A model generated the notes under the pieces. It ran no database searches. It worked only from the letters and a program-made list of their open reading frames with translations, and had not been told where the DNA came from. This document shows positions 56,439-64,000 of a stretch of 64,000 nucleotides of DNA, in pieces. Source of the stretch: Halobacteriovorax sp. HLS (GTDB lineage: Bacteria > Bdellovibrionota > Bacteriovoracia > Bacteriovoracales > Bacteriovoracaceae). The stretch covers positions 248,001-312,000 of the forward strand of contig NZ_QOCL01000001.1 of NCBI RefSeq assembly GCF_004006665.1, read 5' to 3'. The first letter of the stretch is position 1. Each line of letters opens with the position of its first letter. The position numbers and the translations under genes were made by a program.

Positions 56439-56520
56439 AGGTTACCCTTATATAAAAACCTTAATCGTCCAATAGAGTATCGGAAGAAATTTAAATAAAT
56501 TTAGGGAATTGTTGAGAAAA

Positions 56521-56535
56521 ACCCTATTTAAGGGT
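56521..56535 (-). terminator. Short intrinsic terminator
   Basis: On the minus strand, ACCCT-TAAAT-AGGGT followed by TTTTCTC. The stem has only five pairs. It lies 23 nt past the stop codon of the BtuF-like gene. Confidence 0.55.
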
Positions 56536-56557
56536 CTAAGTGGTAAAAATTAAGAGA

Positions 56558-57346
56558 TTATTTCTGAAAATTTGAAAAAATATCGAGTAATATATCGATA
56601 CCATCAACTATCGGAGCAGGACCAGGCTGCAAAAAAATTGCGGGATCTAACTCAAATACGTTCTTATTTTTAATTGCCGCCACGCTTTGAATCGCTTCTC
56701 TATTTAAAATCGAGTCTATATCAACTTTCTTGCCACACCAACAAGCTAGAATAATATCTGGATTAAATGTCGAGATATCCTCTTGCTTTAAAATTCTGTC
56801 TTTTGCTAAAGTAGACCTACTCATTTCCATATGTACGACTTCTCCCCCACATATTTCAACAATTTCGCTAAACCATTGAATTCCACAAATCAATGGTTCA
56901 TCCCACTCCTCAATATAAACTCTTGGTCTCTTTGTGAAAGTGGACGCGATCTCCTGCGCTTTCTCGATTTTAGCTTTTAAAGTATCTATATATATAGCTG
57001 TCTTGTCTTGCTCTCCAATTAGGTTTCCAAGCATGTGTATATAGCTTAAAATTTCAGCAATAGATCTGTGATTAGCAATGAAGACATTTAGCCCGGCACC
57101 GATTAAATCTCTGGCTATATCTTTTTGAATATCTGAAAATCCAAGCACTAAATCTGGCTTCATTTTTGTAATTTTCTTTATATTTGCGTGAGTAAAAGCA
57201 CTTATTGTCGGTTTTTTCTTCGCCTCAAGAGGCCTTTCAACATAGACAGATACTCCAACAATTAAGTCTTCCCTACCTAAAGCATAGAGAGTCTCTACAC
57301 TCTCTTCAGTCATACATATAATAGATTTAGGAAAAAAGTCACTCAT
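56558..57346 (-). CDS. Cytosolic BtuF-like (cobalamin-binding family) protein
   Basis: About 262 residues from the ATG at 57346, which follows AGAGG. The fold is that of the periplasmic B12/siderophore-binding proteins (two lobes joined by a helix): SIICMTEESVETLYALGREDLIVGVS is its start, with KMKPDLVLGFSDIQKDIA and ILACWCGKK later. There is no signal peptide, as in a known group of leaderless homologues. It may bind cobalamin or another ligand in the cytosol; QueG in this window is a cobalamin enzyme. No ABC transporter genes adjoin it. The ligand is not proven. Confidence 0.78.
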   Translation of the reverse strand: MSDFFPKSIICMTEESVETLYALGREDLIVGVSVYVERPLEAKKKPTISAFTHANIKKITKMKPDLVLGFSDIQKDIARDLIGAGLNVFIANHRSIAEILSYIHMLGNLIGEQDKTAIYIDTLKAKIEKAQEIASTFTKRPRVYIEEWDEPLICGIQWFSEIVEICGGEVVHMEMSRSTLAKDRILKQEDISTFNPDIILACWCGKKVDIDSILNREAIQSVAAIKNKNVFELDPAIFLQPGPAPIVDGIDILLDIFSNFQK

Positions 57347-57482
57347 AGAAACCTCTTTGTATCTCAATATAGAGAAAATTGTCATTTTTTAGTCAATTTT
57401 GACTATAAAGCTCAACTTCGATAGGCAAATAACGATAAAATGATAATATATAAAAATTGTAAATATTTAAATGGATTAATAA

Positions 57483-59696
57483 ATGTTTTTTAGAATAGTA
57501 GTACTCCTTTTAGTATCCCTCTCTTCGTTTGCTGGCCAGGACAAGAGCGAAGAAAATATTCCAAAACTTCCTGTTAAGTTCTATGCTCAAGTTCTTAAAG
57601 TCCAAAATCAGAACTACCTTGCACTAAATTATTCAAACCACAAAAAATGGCACACTTATTGGAAGAACCCTGGAGACGCTGGGCTTGCCCTGGCCTTTAA
57701 ATTTAAAATCAATAATCAAGAAACGACCCTTGAAGAATTAGAGTGGCCAGTTCCTAAGAAATATATTGAAAAAGGTGACATGCTTGCTTTCGGTTATGAA
57801 GATGAATACTCCATCTTTTTTAAACTCCCACAAAAATCCGAAGACCATAAAATTTCGATTTATTCAAACTGGCTTGTTTGTAAACATGTTTGTATACCTG
57901 GTGAAATTACCGTCTCTGGAAAAATATCGAATAATGAACTAACTGAATTAGAAGGGAATACATTTGTTCAAGATAAGGATACAACCCTTGAACACTTCCA
58001 AAAACTTCCTAAACAGATCGAGTTCCCTACTAACCTAGATCTAATACTTTCTAAAGGACCAGACAAAGATTCAAATAAATTAAACCTTTATTATAACTTT
58101 AGCACTAAGTCTGCACTTAACTACGATAGAAGTAGAAATCTACTTACTCCGTTTCCTGTTGAACCATTTAGCTGGACAAGAGAAAAAGTTTACAAAGATA
58201 AGAATGGTAACCTCTATGCTAGTTATCCTATAGAATGGGATGGAGAATATATGGAGCCGGAGATGCCCCTTCCAAAAGACGGTGTTTTCAAAGAACCATT
58301 TGAGCTAAAATTTCTTTTTGCAAATCCTGAAAATGGACAAATTTCAATCATAAAGAAAACTTTTCGTTCATTTTCTCTCGACTCGGGAGATCAGTTTCAA
58401 CGTTTTACAGAGTTACTTAAACCAATATCTTTCTCAAATGAAATCAAGGCACAATCAACTTCTTTGGCCACTCTACCAATTGGAGAAAGTAAAACAGGGC
58501 TCTTAAGCTATTTAATTTTTGCATTCATTGGTGGATTAATTTTAAACTTCATGCCTTGCGTTCTACCAGTTATTTCCATCAAGCTCTTTAGTCTTATTCA
58601 GCATAAAGGACAATCTAAAAAGAAAATACTAAAACATAACTTGAGCTACACTCTAGGTATATTATTCACATTCGCGGTCCTAGCTCTTACAATCGTTCTT
58701 TTTAAGCAAGCTGGAGAACAGGTAGGATGGGGCTTTCAACTACAATCTCCCACTTTTGTACTCTCTATGATTTTTGTACTCTTCATTTTTGCACTCAATA
58801 TGTTTGGGTTATTTGAATTTAGAACACCTGGAGGATCGAAATTAGGAAATATAAAAACTGATGAAAGCTTCATTGGTGACTTTCTATCGGGAGTACTTGC
58901 AACGATTCTATCTACCCCATGTTCTGCACCTTTTCTTGGGACGGCCTTAACCTTTGCCTTCACTTCTAGTACGGCAATGATCTTTCTGGTTTTTATTTTT
59001 ATAGGTCTTGGTTTAGCATTTCCTTTTATCTTAACGGCCTTGATTCCTTCTACAATAGCTTTCCTTCCTAGACCAGGAATGTGGATGGAGAAGCTTAAAA
59101 AGTTTTTAGGAATCACCCTCATTCTAACAGCTATATGGCTAACAGATGTATTTCTAACTCTGCAAGGAGACTTTATTCTTCTTAAGCTTAATATTGCACT
59201 TGCTTTATGTTTCTTTGCATTTTATATGCAAAAAAATATTACTAAATCGAAGCTTTTTATTTGCTTAGCACATTTGCTATATATCCTTCTCATTGGAAAT
59301 ATTCTTTTGACTCCTCAGCAAACAATAGAAAGTACTTCTAGTATTAAAGAATCACATAGTGAACTCAAGTGGGAGAAGTGGTCGGAAACTGCTATGAATA
59401 AGGCCAAAGAAGACAATAAGCTAGTTTTTATGGACTTTACCGCGAAATGGTGTTTTACGTGTAAAGTGAACGAAAGACTTGTAATAGAGACAGACGACTT
59501 TAAAAAGCTAGTAAAGCAAAAAAATGTAACTCTTCTTCTTGGTGATTGGACAAAAAGAGACCCTATTATTGGAAAGTGGCTACGAACTCAAGGGCACGTT
59601 GGAGTTCCAGCATATTTTGTCATTAACTCGAAAGGAGAATTGATAAAGCTTGGAGAAACGATAACTATTAGTAAGATAGAAAAGAGCTTGAATTAA
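57483..59696 (+). CDS. DsbD/ScsB-type thiol:disulfide transporter
   Basis: A 737-residue inner-membrane protein. After a signal peptide comes a periplasmic N-terminal domain (residues about 25-270) with the pair in NWLVCKHVCIPGE. The middle has about eight membrane helices with the redox Cys pair in NFMPCVLPVISIKL and STPCSAPFLGTAL. The C-terminal thioredoxin-like domain has KWCFTCKVNE. It moves electrons from cytosolic thioredoxin to periplasmic proteins. The N-terminal domain matches the ScsB-like rather than the classical DsbD type. A DsbA-family lipoprotein near 22 kb could be its client. The stop codon shares TTAA with gpsA. Confidence 0.9.
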   Translation: MFFRIVVLLLVSLSSFAGQDKSEENIPKLPVKFYAQVLKVQNQNYLALNYSNHKKWHTYWKNPGDAGLALAFKFKINNQETTLEELEWPVPKKYIEKGDMLAFGYEDEYSIFFKLPQKSEDHKISIYSNWLVCKHVCIPGEITVSGKISNNELTELEGNTFVQDKDTTLEHFQKLPKQIEFPTNLDLILSKGPDKDSNKLNLYYNFSTKSALNYDRSRNLLTPFPVEPFSWTREKVYKDKNGNLYASYPIEWDGEYMEPEMPLPKDGVFKEPFELKFLFANPENGQISIIKKTFRSFSLDSGDQFQRFTELLKPISFSNEIKAQSTSLATLPIGESKTGLLSYLIFAFIGGLILNFMPCVLPVISIKLFSLIQHKGQSKKKILKHNLSYTLGILFTFAVLALTIVLFKQAGEQVGWGFQLQSPTFVLSMIFVLFIFALNMFGLFEFRTPGGSKLGNIKTDESFIGDFLSGVLATILSTPCSAPFLGTALTFAFTSSTAMIFLVFIFIGLGLAFPFILTALIPSTIAFLPRPGMWMEKLKKFLGITLILTAIWLTDVFLTLQGDFILLKLNIALALCFFAFYMQKNITKSKLFICLAHLLYILLIGNILLTPQQTIESTSSIKESHSELKWEKWSETAMNKAKEDNKLVFMDFTAKWCFTCKVNERLVIETDDFKKLVKQKNVTLLLGDWTKRDPIIGKWLRTQGHVGVPAYFVINSKGELIKLGETITISKIEKSLN

Positions 59697-60721
59697 TCAA
59701 GCTCAAACTTTGCGGGCTGCCTCATTAGTTTAGTCAATACCTCTTGTGGATCAGCATTTTCATACAATACTCGATACACACCTTGAAATATATTTGCTCT
59801 AATCTCGTACTTCTTCGAAACGAGATGAACTGCTTTTGCTGTCTTATAGCCCTCAACAACAGTTCTCTGAGAAGCTATTATTTCTTCGGCCGTTCTTCCC
59901 TTTGCTAATTCTAGTCCAAAACTCTTATTTCTCGAAAGATCTCCCGTCGTCGTCAAAATAAGATCCCCCATTCCACTCAATCCATAGAAAGTTTCAGGAC
60001 GAGCATTGTACACCTTTCCGAAACGAAGCATTTCAGCAATTCCTCGTGTGATCATTGCTGCTCTAGTATTGTGATTATAGCCAAGACCTTCAACGATACC
60101 ACCAGCAATTGCCAATATATTCTTCAAGGCCCCACCAAGTAGAACTCCTTTAATATCGTAGCTAGGAAGGACTTTAAAATATGAAGTATCTAACATTTTT
60201 GAAACTGACTGAAGAACTTTCCTAGACCTTCCCGCTAGAGTTACTAAAGTTATTTGTTCCTCTAGAATTTCTTTAGCAAAACTCGGTCCAGATAAGAAAG
60301 TAAAGAGTTCACGATGATGGCTCCATAAATCAAAGAAAAGATCATCTGCAAGCTCTAGAGTTTCAGGGTCGATCCCTTTAGATAAAGAAACAATTGGAAT
60401 ATTCTTATCTAGGTATGTAGAAAATCTATCAAAGTTTTCTTGGAAAAAAGAAGAAATGCCAGCAGTTGGTAGTCCTGAAACAATAATTTCTATCTTACCA
60501 GTAGTTTTCTCATCTACTTCCTCCCAAGTGAGGGCAGGAATTATATTGCTAGAAAGTTTTAGTCCAGGTAAGTAAACAGAGTTTTCACCTTCTAATAGTC
60601 CATTATAGACATCTTCAGATCTAACTTTAAGAATAACTTGTTTGAAATTATTGGCCAAAACTGATGCCAGCGCAGTTCCAAAAGCTCCTGCACCAACAAC
60701 CAATGCACAATCATATGACAT
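59693..60721 (-). CDS. gpsA: Glycerol-3-phosphate dehydrogenase [NAD(P)+]
   Basis: About 342 residues from the ATG at 60721, which follows GGAG; an ATG four codons earlier overlaps that site. It makes sn-glycerol 3-phosphate from dihydroxyacetone phosphate for phospholipid synthesis. The Rossmann motif is VVGAGAFGTALA, the middle motif is FLSGPSFAKEIL, and the catalytic/substrate motifs are GGALKNILAIAGGI, YNHNTRAAMITRGIAEM and GLSGMGDLILTTTGDLSRN. Length is normal. A DUF493 gene precedes it by about 40 nt. Confidence 0.95.
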   Translation of the reverse strand: MSYDCALVVGAGAFGTALASVLANNFKQVILKVRSEDVYNGLLEGENSVYLPGLKLSSNIIPALTWEEVDEKTTGKIEIIVSGLPTAGISSFFQENFDRFSTYLDKNIPIVSLSKGIDPETLELADDLFFDLWSHHRELFTFLSGPSFAKEILEEQITLVTLAGRSRKVLQSVSKMLDTSYFKVLPSYDIKGVLLGGALKNILAIAGGIVEGLGYNHNTRAAMITRGIAEMLRFGKVYNARPETFYGLSGMGDLILTTTGDLSRNKSFGLELAKGRTAEEIIASQRTVVEGYKTAKAVHLVSKKYEIRANIFQGVYRVLYENADPQEVLTKLMRQPAKFELD

Positions 60722-60760
60722 TATGAACTCCATTCATTAATTAAATATAACTATATCTTA

Positions 60761-61018
60761 CTACAGAGATATGATTCCTGGAATAACAGAAACCTTTTCA
60801 TAGAACTCAAGAACTTGCTGGGATGATTCGCAATTAACAGTAATACTAACAGAGGTATATTTACCATTTTTCGACGGCTTCTGTGTCATCACATATTTTG
60901 CCGTGAACTTTTCTAACGATGATAATTCAGAGGTAGGCACAATAAACTTGAACAAATATGGAGCTGGCCAAGTATATGACTCATCAAGCAATTCTTTTAA
61001 TTTTTCCATTGATTCCAT
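60761..61018 (-). CDS. DUF493 (YbeD-like) protein
   Basis: An 85-residue cytosolic protein with a ferredoxin-like ACT-type fold (YLFKFIVPTSE, SKNGKYTSVSITVNCESSQQVLEFY, IPGIISL). Its length and closing pattern match the YbeD/DUF493 family, whose role is unclear though proposed to be regulatory. The start follows GGAG. It is probably co-transcribed with gpsA. Confidence 0.85.
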   Translation of the reverse strand: MESMEKLKELLDESYTWPAPYLFKFIVPTSELSSLEKFTAKYVMTQKPSKNGKYTSVSITVNCESSQQVLEFYEKVSVIPGIISL

Positions 61019-61139
61019 AACGTAACTCCAACTAATTAGCTCAACTTTTATAAGATATGGTTTTCATAGAGTCAAGGCTAAGACTTTAACATTTAACTAA
61101 TTTCAATAGTTTCCGATGAGAATATATCGAGGAAAAATT

Positions 61140-62219
61140 GTGAAAATACTTATACTGATTTTAGTTTCAATTTCTAATTGTTATGCAAGTGATTACTTAA
61201 GCTTTGCCGATTTCTTAGAGAAAAATCCAGGTCAAGATATTATTCATCAAAACTTCTCTAAACAAGTAAGGCAATCATCGGTAAAAATAAAGAAAAATCA
61301 GCAAAAGAAAATAAAAATTTCGATAGTCTACCCTGGCAAGCAAATTTCAGATTACTGGAAAAGAAGTGTTAAGTCTTTTAAGCTGAGAATGGATGAGTTG
61401 AATATAGACTATCAAATTGAAGAATTTTCTACCGAAAAAAAACAAATTAGAGAACAGGCAAAGAATATAAAAAAATCTTTAAAAGGAAATCCTGACTACC
61501 TTGTTTTCACTCTTGACTCTAATAAGCACACCAAACTAATTTCTCAGATACTGGAGCAAAGAAAGACAAAACTCATTTTACAAAATATTACAACTCCTAA
61601 GAAAATGTGGCTAGAGAATCCTCCTTTCTTGTACGTAGGGTTTGATCACGAAAGAGGAAGTCAGCTACTTATTGAAAGGTTAGAAAAATCCTTCCCTAAT
61701 GGGGGTAGATACGCAATGCTCTATTACACAGATGGCTATGTAAGTAAAATGCGAGGCGAAACAGTCATCAAGAAGCTTAACAAGAATAAAAAATGGACCC
61801 TCTTAGGAAAGTACTACACGGACGGAAAAGAAGAAAAAGTTAGAAAGGCCCTAATAGATCTAACAAAGAGAGAAAAGAATATAGACATACTTTTTACTTG
61901 CGCAACAGATATAGCAATCACTTCGGAAAAATTTGAAAAAGAAAGAAATTATAACTTCTTTATAAATGGTTGGGGCGGTGGAAGTGCTGAACTAGAGAGC
62001 ATAACTAGTTCAAAAAAGAATGGAATTGATTACACTGTAATGAGAATAAATGATGATAATGGTGTAGCAATGGCAGAAGCAATAAAGTTAGATATAGAAA
62101 ATAAGTCTCACTTAATTCCAAAAGTTTTTTCTGGAGAAATGGTCATTATTGATAAAGAGACTACTATAAATGAACTTAATTCACTGAAAGCTCGCTCCTT
62201 TAGGTACTCTGATAAATGA
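61140..62219 (+). CDS. luxP: LuxP-like periplasmic autoinducer-2 (AI-2) receptor
   Basis: About 359 residues starting at GTG, which follows GAGG with 7-nt spacing; an in-frame ATG at 61116 lacks a ribosome-binding site. The signal peptide ends SNCYAS. The two-lobed periplasmic-binding fold shows strong similarity to Vibrio LuxP across its length (YPGKQISDYW, ILQNITTPKKMW, YVGFDHERGS, MRGETV, TDIAI, INGWGGGSAELES, VMRINDD, ending FRYSDK). Residues matching the AI-2 contacts of V. harveyi LuxP are kept: Gln68, Ser70, Trp73, Asn149, Arg205, Thr256, Asp257, Trp278, Arg302. Its stop codon overlaps the start of a LuxQ-like kinase gene. Confidence 0.9.
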   Translation: MKILILILVSISNCYASDYLSFADFLEKNPGQDIIHQNFSKQVRQSSVKIKKNQQKKIKISIVYPGKQISDYWKRSVKSFKLRMDELNIDYQIEEFSTEKKQIREQAKNIKKSLKGNPDYLVFTLDSNKHTKLISQILEQRKTKLILQNITTPKKMWLENPPFLYVGFDHERGSQLLIERLEKSFPNGGRYAMLYYTDGYVSKMRGETVIKKLNKNKKWTLLGKYYTDGKEEKVRKALIDLTKREKNIDILFTCATDIAITSEKFEKERNYNFFINGWGGGSAELESITSSKKNGIDYTVMRINDDNGVAMAEAIKLDIENKSHLIPKVFSGEMVIIDKETTINELNSLKARSFRYSDK

Positions 62220-64000
62220 AGAAAGACTATAACCTATCCATACTTTTAGGTTTCATTATACTTATAACTAACTTTATAGTTATTACCCCTATACTATTTC
62301 TTCAGTATCAATCTTCGTCATCAATTTTTAGAGAAAACTTAATTAACAACTTCGACGAAGAATTTAAACTTTCCAAGCTATTTTTAGAATCAGAGTTTTC
62401 AAACCTACATAATCAAACTAAACGTGTTTCAGAAAACCTCTATATAAGAGAAAGCCTCGAGAGTAATAATGAAAGTAAAATCAAAAAATCTCTTGAAGAT
62501 GCATACAATTATGACTCCTCTAGCGACTTTCTTGCACTTTCATATGAAGACGATAGGAAAATAATAGATGTTAGTATCAATATTTTAGAAACTAATGAAG
62601 TTCTTAGTAACTATATAAAAAATTATCACGAAAACAGAAGTTCTCTTATATCATATAAAGGACTACTCGTTTATTTTACAAGTCATCCAATTACTAGTCA
62701 TGCAACCGGGCGAGTTCTAGGAACACTTCATAGTGGATTACTTTTAAATAAAAATACAGATTTAACGACTAGAATTGCTGAAAAACTAACCCATAAAACA
62801 TTTAATATTGTTTATGAGAAAAGGCTTATATCTGGAACAAGACCAATCAAACAATCCATTCTTGATAAAATACATCCTTTGAATGAAAAAGAGCTTATAC
62901 CTATTGAAAATAAGATCTATTACAAATCAATACTAAATATCAGCAACGTAAAGCTAGAGCTTCTTTTTATCTCTAAAAAGAATATAATTCAAAACCTTCG
63001 CGTCTCATTTTTAAAGACTTTTCTTTTTACTATTATTATTACAATAATATTAAGTATTTCAGCTGCAACAATTGCAAACAAGTCGTTATTACCTCCTCTA
63101 AATAGACTACTTGCATATCTAGAAAATTCAATAAAGGATGAAGAGTTAAAGATTCATCACCGAAGTACTATCAAAGAATTTAATCTTATCAGCGATAGCT
63201 TCTCTACTGTTTTTGTAAATTTTCAAAAAAAGAAAAATCAACTGTCTCGCTATATAGAGTCCTCAAATCTTCCAACACTTATATGGGATAAAGACCACAA
63301 GCTTCTCCAATACAACGACTCAGCTCAGCTACTTTTTGGGATAAAGAAGAATAGAGATAATATTGTAAATGACACTCTTCTTTCAAAATGCTTCAAGCTG
63401 AGCCAGCTCATTGAACAGGCCCAAAGAGGCGAACAGATTAATAATGAAGAAGTTATTTTTAAATCATTTGATGAATGGAAGTACACTTCATGGACTATGA
63501 GTTATGATCCAGAGGAAAAAACTTATTTTGCACAATGTTTCGATAACACGGAAAAAGTTCATGCCAGTAAAAAAATTGAAGAAGAAAGATCAAACACGAT
63601 TCATAATCAAAAGCTAGCAGCTCTTGGTGAAGTCGCGGGAAGTATTGCTCATGAAGTAAATAATCCAATGGGTGTTATTTCCCTATCACTAGCTCTCTTA
63701 GAATCTGAGCTTAAATTGATAAAAATGGAAGAGACTAAGGCAAATATAATTAAGTCCTATTTAACAAATATCGATGATTCTGTTCAAAGAACTACTACAA
63801 TAGTCTCTCACTTTTTAGACTTTTCTAGAGATTCCAAAAAAGATAAACAAGTGGTGCGAGAAGTTAATCAGATAATTAAAAAATCTCTTATTTTCATAGA
63901 AGAGAAGGTTAAAAGAAAGAAGATATCACTTAAGCTTAAGATTGAAGATGGTAGTCAATGCTTCATAAAGGAAACTCAATTTTCACAAGTAATGATTAAT
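62216..64000 (+). CDS. luxQ: LuxQ-like sensor histidine kinase (3' end outside window)
   Basis: The frame stays open for 595 codons to the window edge. The ATG overlaps the luxP stop codon (ATGA). A transmembrane helix lies near residues 8-30, then a periplasmic domain (about 31-260, with GLLVYFTSHPITSHATGRVLGTLHSGL), a second helix near 265-287 and a HAMP-like stretch. A PAS-like domain begins near 345 (LPTLIWDKDHKLLQYND). HisKA has the phospho-His at about 479 in GSIAHEVNNPMG. The ATPase domain is cut off, and whether a receiver follows cannot be seen. The luxPQ arrangement is the same as in Vibrio. Confidence 0.88.
   Translation, partial: MKKDYNLSILLGFIILITNFIVITPILFLQYQSSSSIFRENLINNFDEEFKLSKLFLESEFSNLHNQTKRVSENLYIRESLESNNESKIKKSLEDAYNYDSSSDFLALSYEDDRKIIDVSINILETNEVLSNYIKNYHENRSSLISYKGLLVYFTSHPITSHATGRVLGTLHSGLLLNKNTDLTTRIAEKLTHKTFNIVYEKRLISGTRPIKQSILDKIHPLNEKELIPIENKIYYKSILNISNVKLELLFISKKNIIQNLRVSFLKTFLFTIIITIILSISAATIANKSLLPPLNRLLAYLENSIKDEELKIHHRSTIKEFNLISDSFSTVFVNFQKKKNQLSRYIESSNLPTLIWDKDHKLLQYNDSAQLLFGIKKNRDNIVNDTLLSKCFKLSQLIEQAQRGEQINNEEVIFKSFDEWKYTSWTMSYDPEEKTYFAQCFDNTEKVHASKKIEEERSNTIHNQKLAALGEVAGSIAHEVNNPMGVISLSLALLESELKLIKMEETKANIIKSYLTNIDDSVQRTTTIVSHFLDFSRDSKKDKQVVREVNQIIKKSLIFIEEKVKRKKISLKLKIEDGSQCFIKETQFSQVMIN

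Noticed and set aside
58736-59122. 128-codon open frame opposite the DsbD-type gene
   Set aside because: It lies wholly within the membrane domain of a clear gene and shows no family features.

Overview
The window is a low-GC chromosomal segment of a Gram-negative bacterium. Outer-membrane, lipoprotein and periplasmic genes are frequent, Shine-Dalgarno sites (AGGAG, AAGGA) are clear, and GTG or TTG starts are common. The many small secreted proteins of unknown function, the Vibrio-like LuxP and the overall style fit a marine member of the Bdellovibrionota (Bacteriovorax/Halobacteriovorax type). That placement is inference; no rRNA or marker tree is available here. I see no insertion sequence, prophage or CRISPR array.

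Layout. 1-5.8 kb: the end of an M14 carboxypeptidase, a Bcr/CflA-type exporter, two small secreted proteins, then a GNAT-nitrilase fusion divergent from a deoxyhypusine-synthase-like gene. 5.8-10 kb: small genes, a hydrolase/VOC pair and a glutathione-dependent formaldehyde detoxification operon. 10-13.4 kb: an exported kinase-like protein, a YgjP-type metalloprotease and a secreted endonuclease I. 13.4-14 kb: tRNA-Gly and tRNA-Phe. 14-21.5 kb: a hydrolase, a hybrid histidine kinase, queG overlapping a pyruvate kinase that carries a ferredoxin tail, and a 646-residue coiled-coil protein. 21.6-28.2 kb: a SurA-like/DsbA lipoprotein, a heterodimeric ABC exporter, tRNA-Val, a secreted 2H phosphoesterase and an outer-membrane barrel protein.

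28.4-38.6 kb: a giant surface lipoprotein, ilvE, a Na+/H+ antiporter, a GAF histidine kinase, a ferredoxin, a phosphohexomutase and queC. 38.6-45.7 kb: a dnaE operon that continues into two envelope proteins and pyrD. 45.9-51.4 kb: small secreted proteins, a HAD-like protein, a glycosyltransferase with an export signal, a DUF3943 protein and a solute-binding protein. 51.4-57.4 kb: guaB-guaA, a TPR lipoprotein/FecR pair and a cytosolic BtuF-like protein. 57.5-61 kb: a DsbD/ScsB-type protein, gpsA and a DUF493 protein. 61.1-64 kb: luxP followed by a translationally coupled LuxQ-like kinase cut by the window end.

Most striking are: (i) a luxPQ-type AI-2 receptor pair that keeps every AI-2-contacting residue; (ii) pyruvate kinase fused to a seven-cysteine ferredoxin domain with Asp in the middle ligand position, coupled to the iron-sulfur enzyme QueG; (iii) enzymes of usually cytosolic type carrying export signals (kinase-like protein, GT4 glycosyltransferase, 2H phosphoesterase); (iv) an RTIASV-like motif shared by two adjacent envelope proteins. 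Intrinsic terminators are abundant and four of them are built on a GGCC core.
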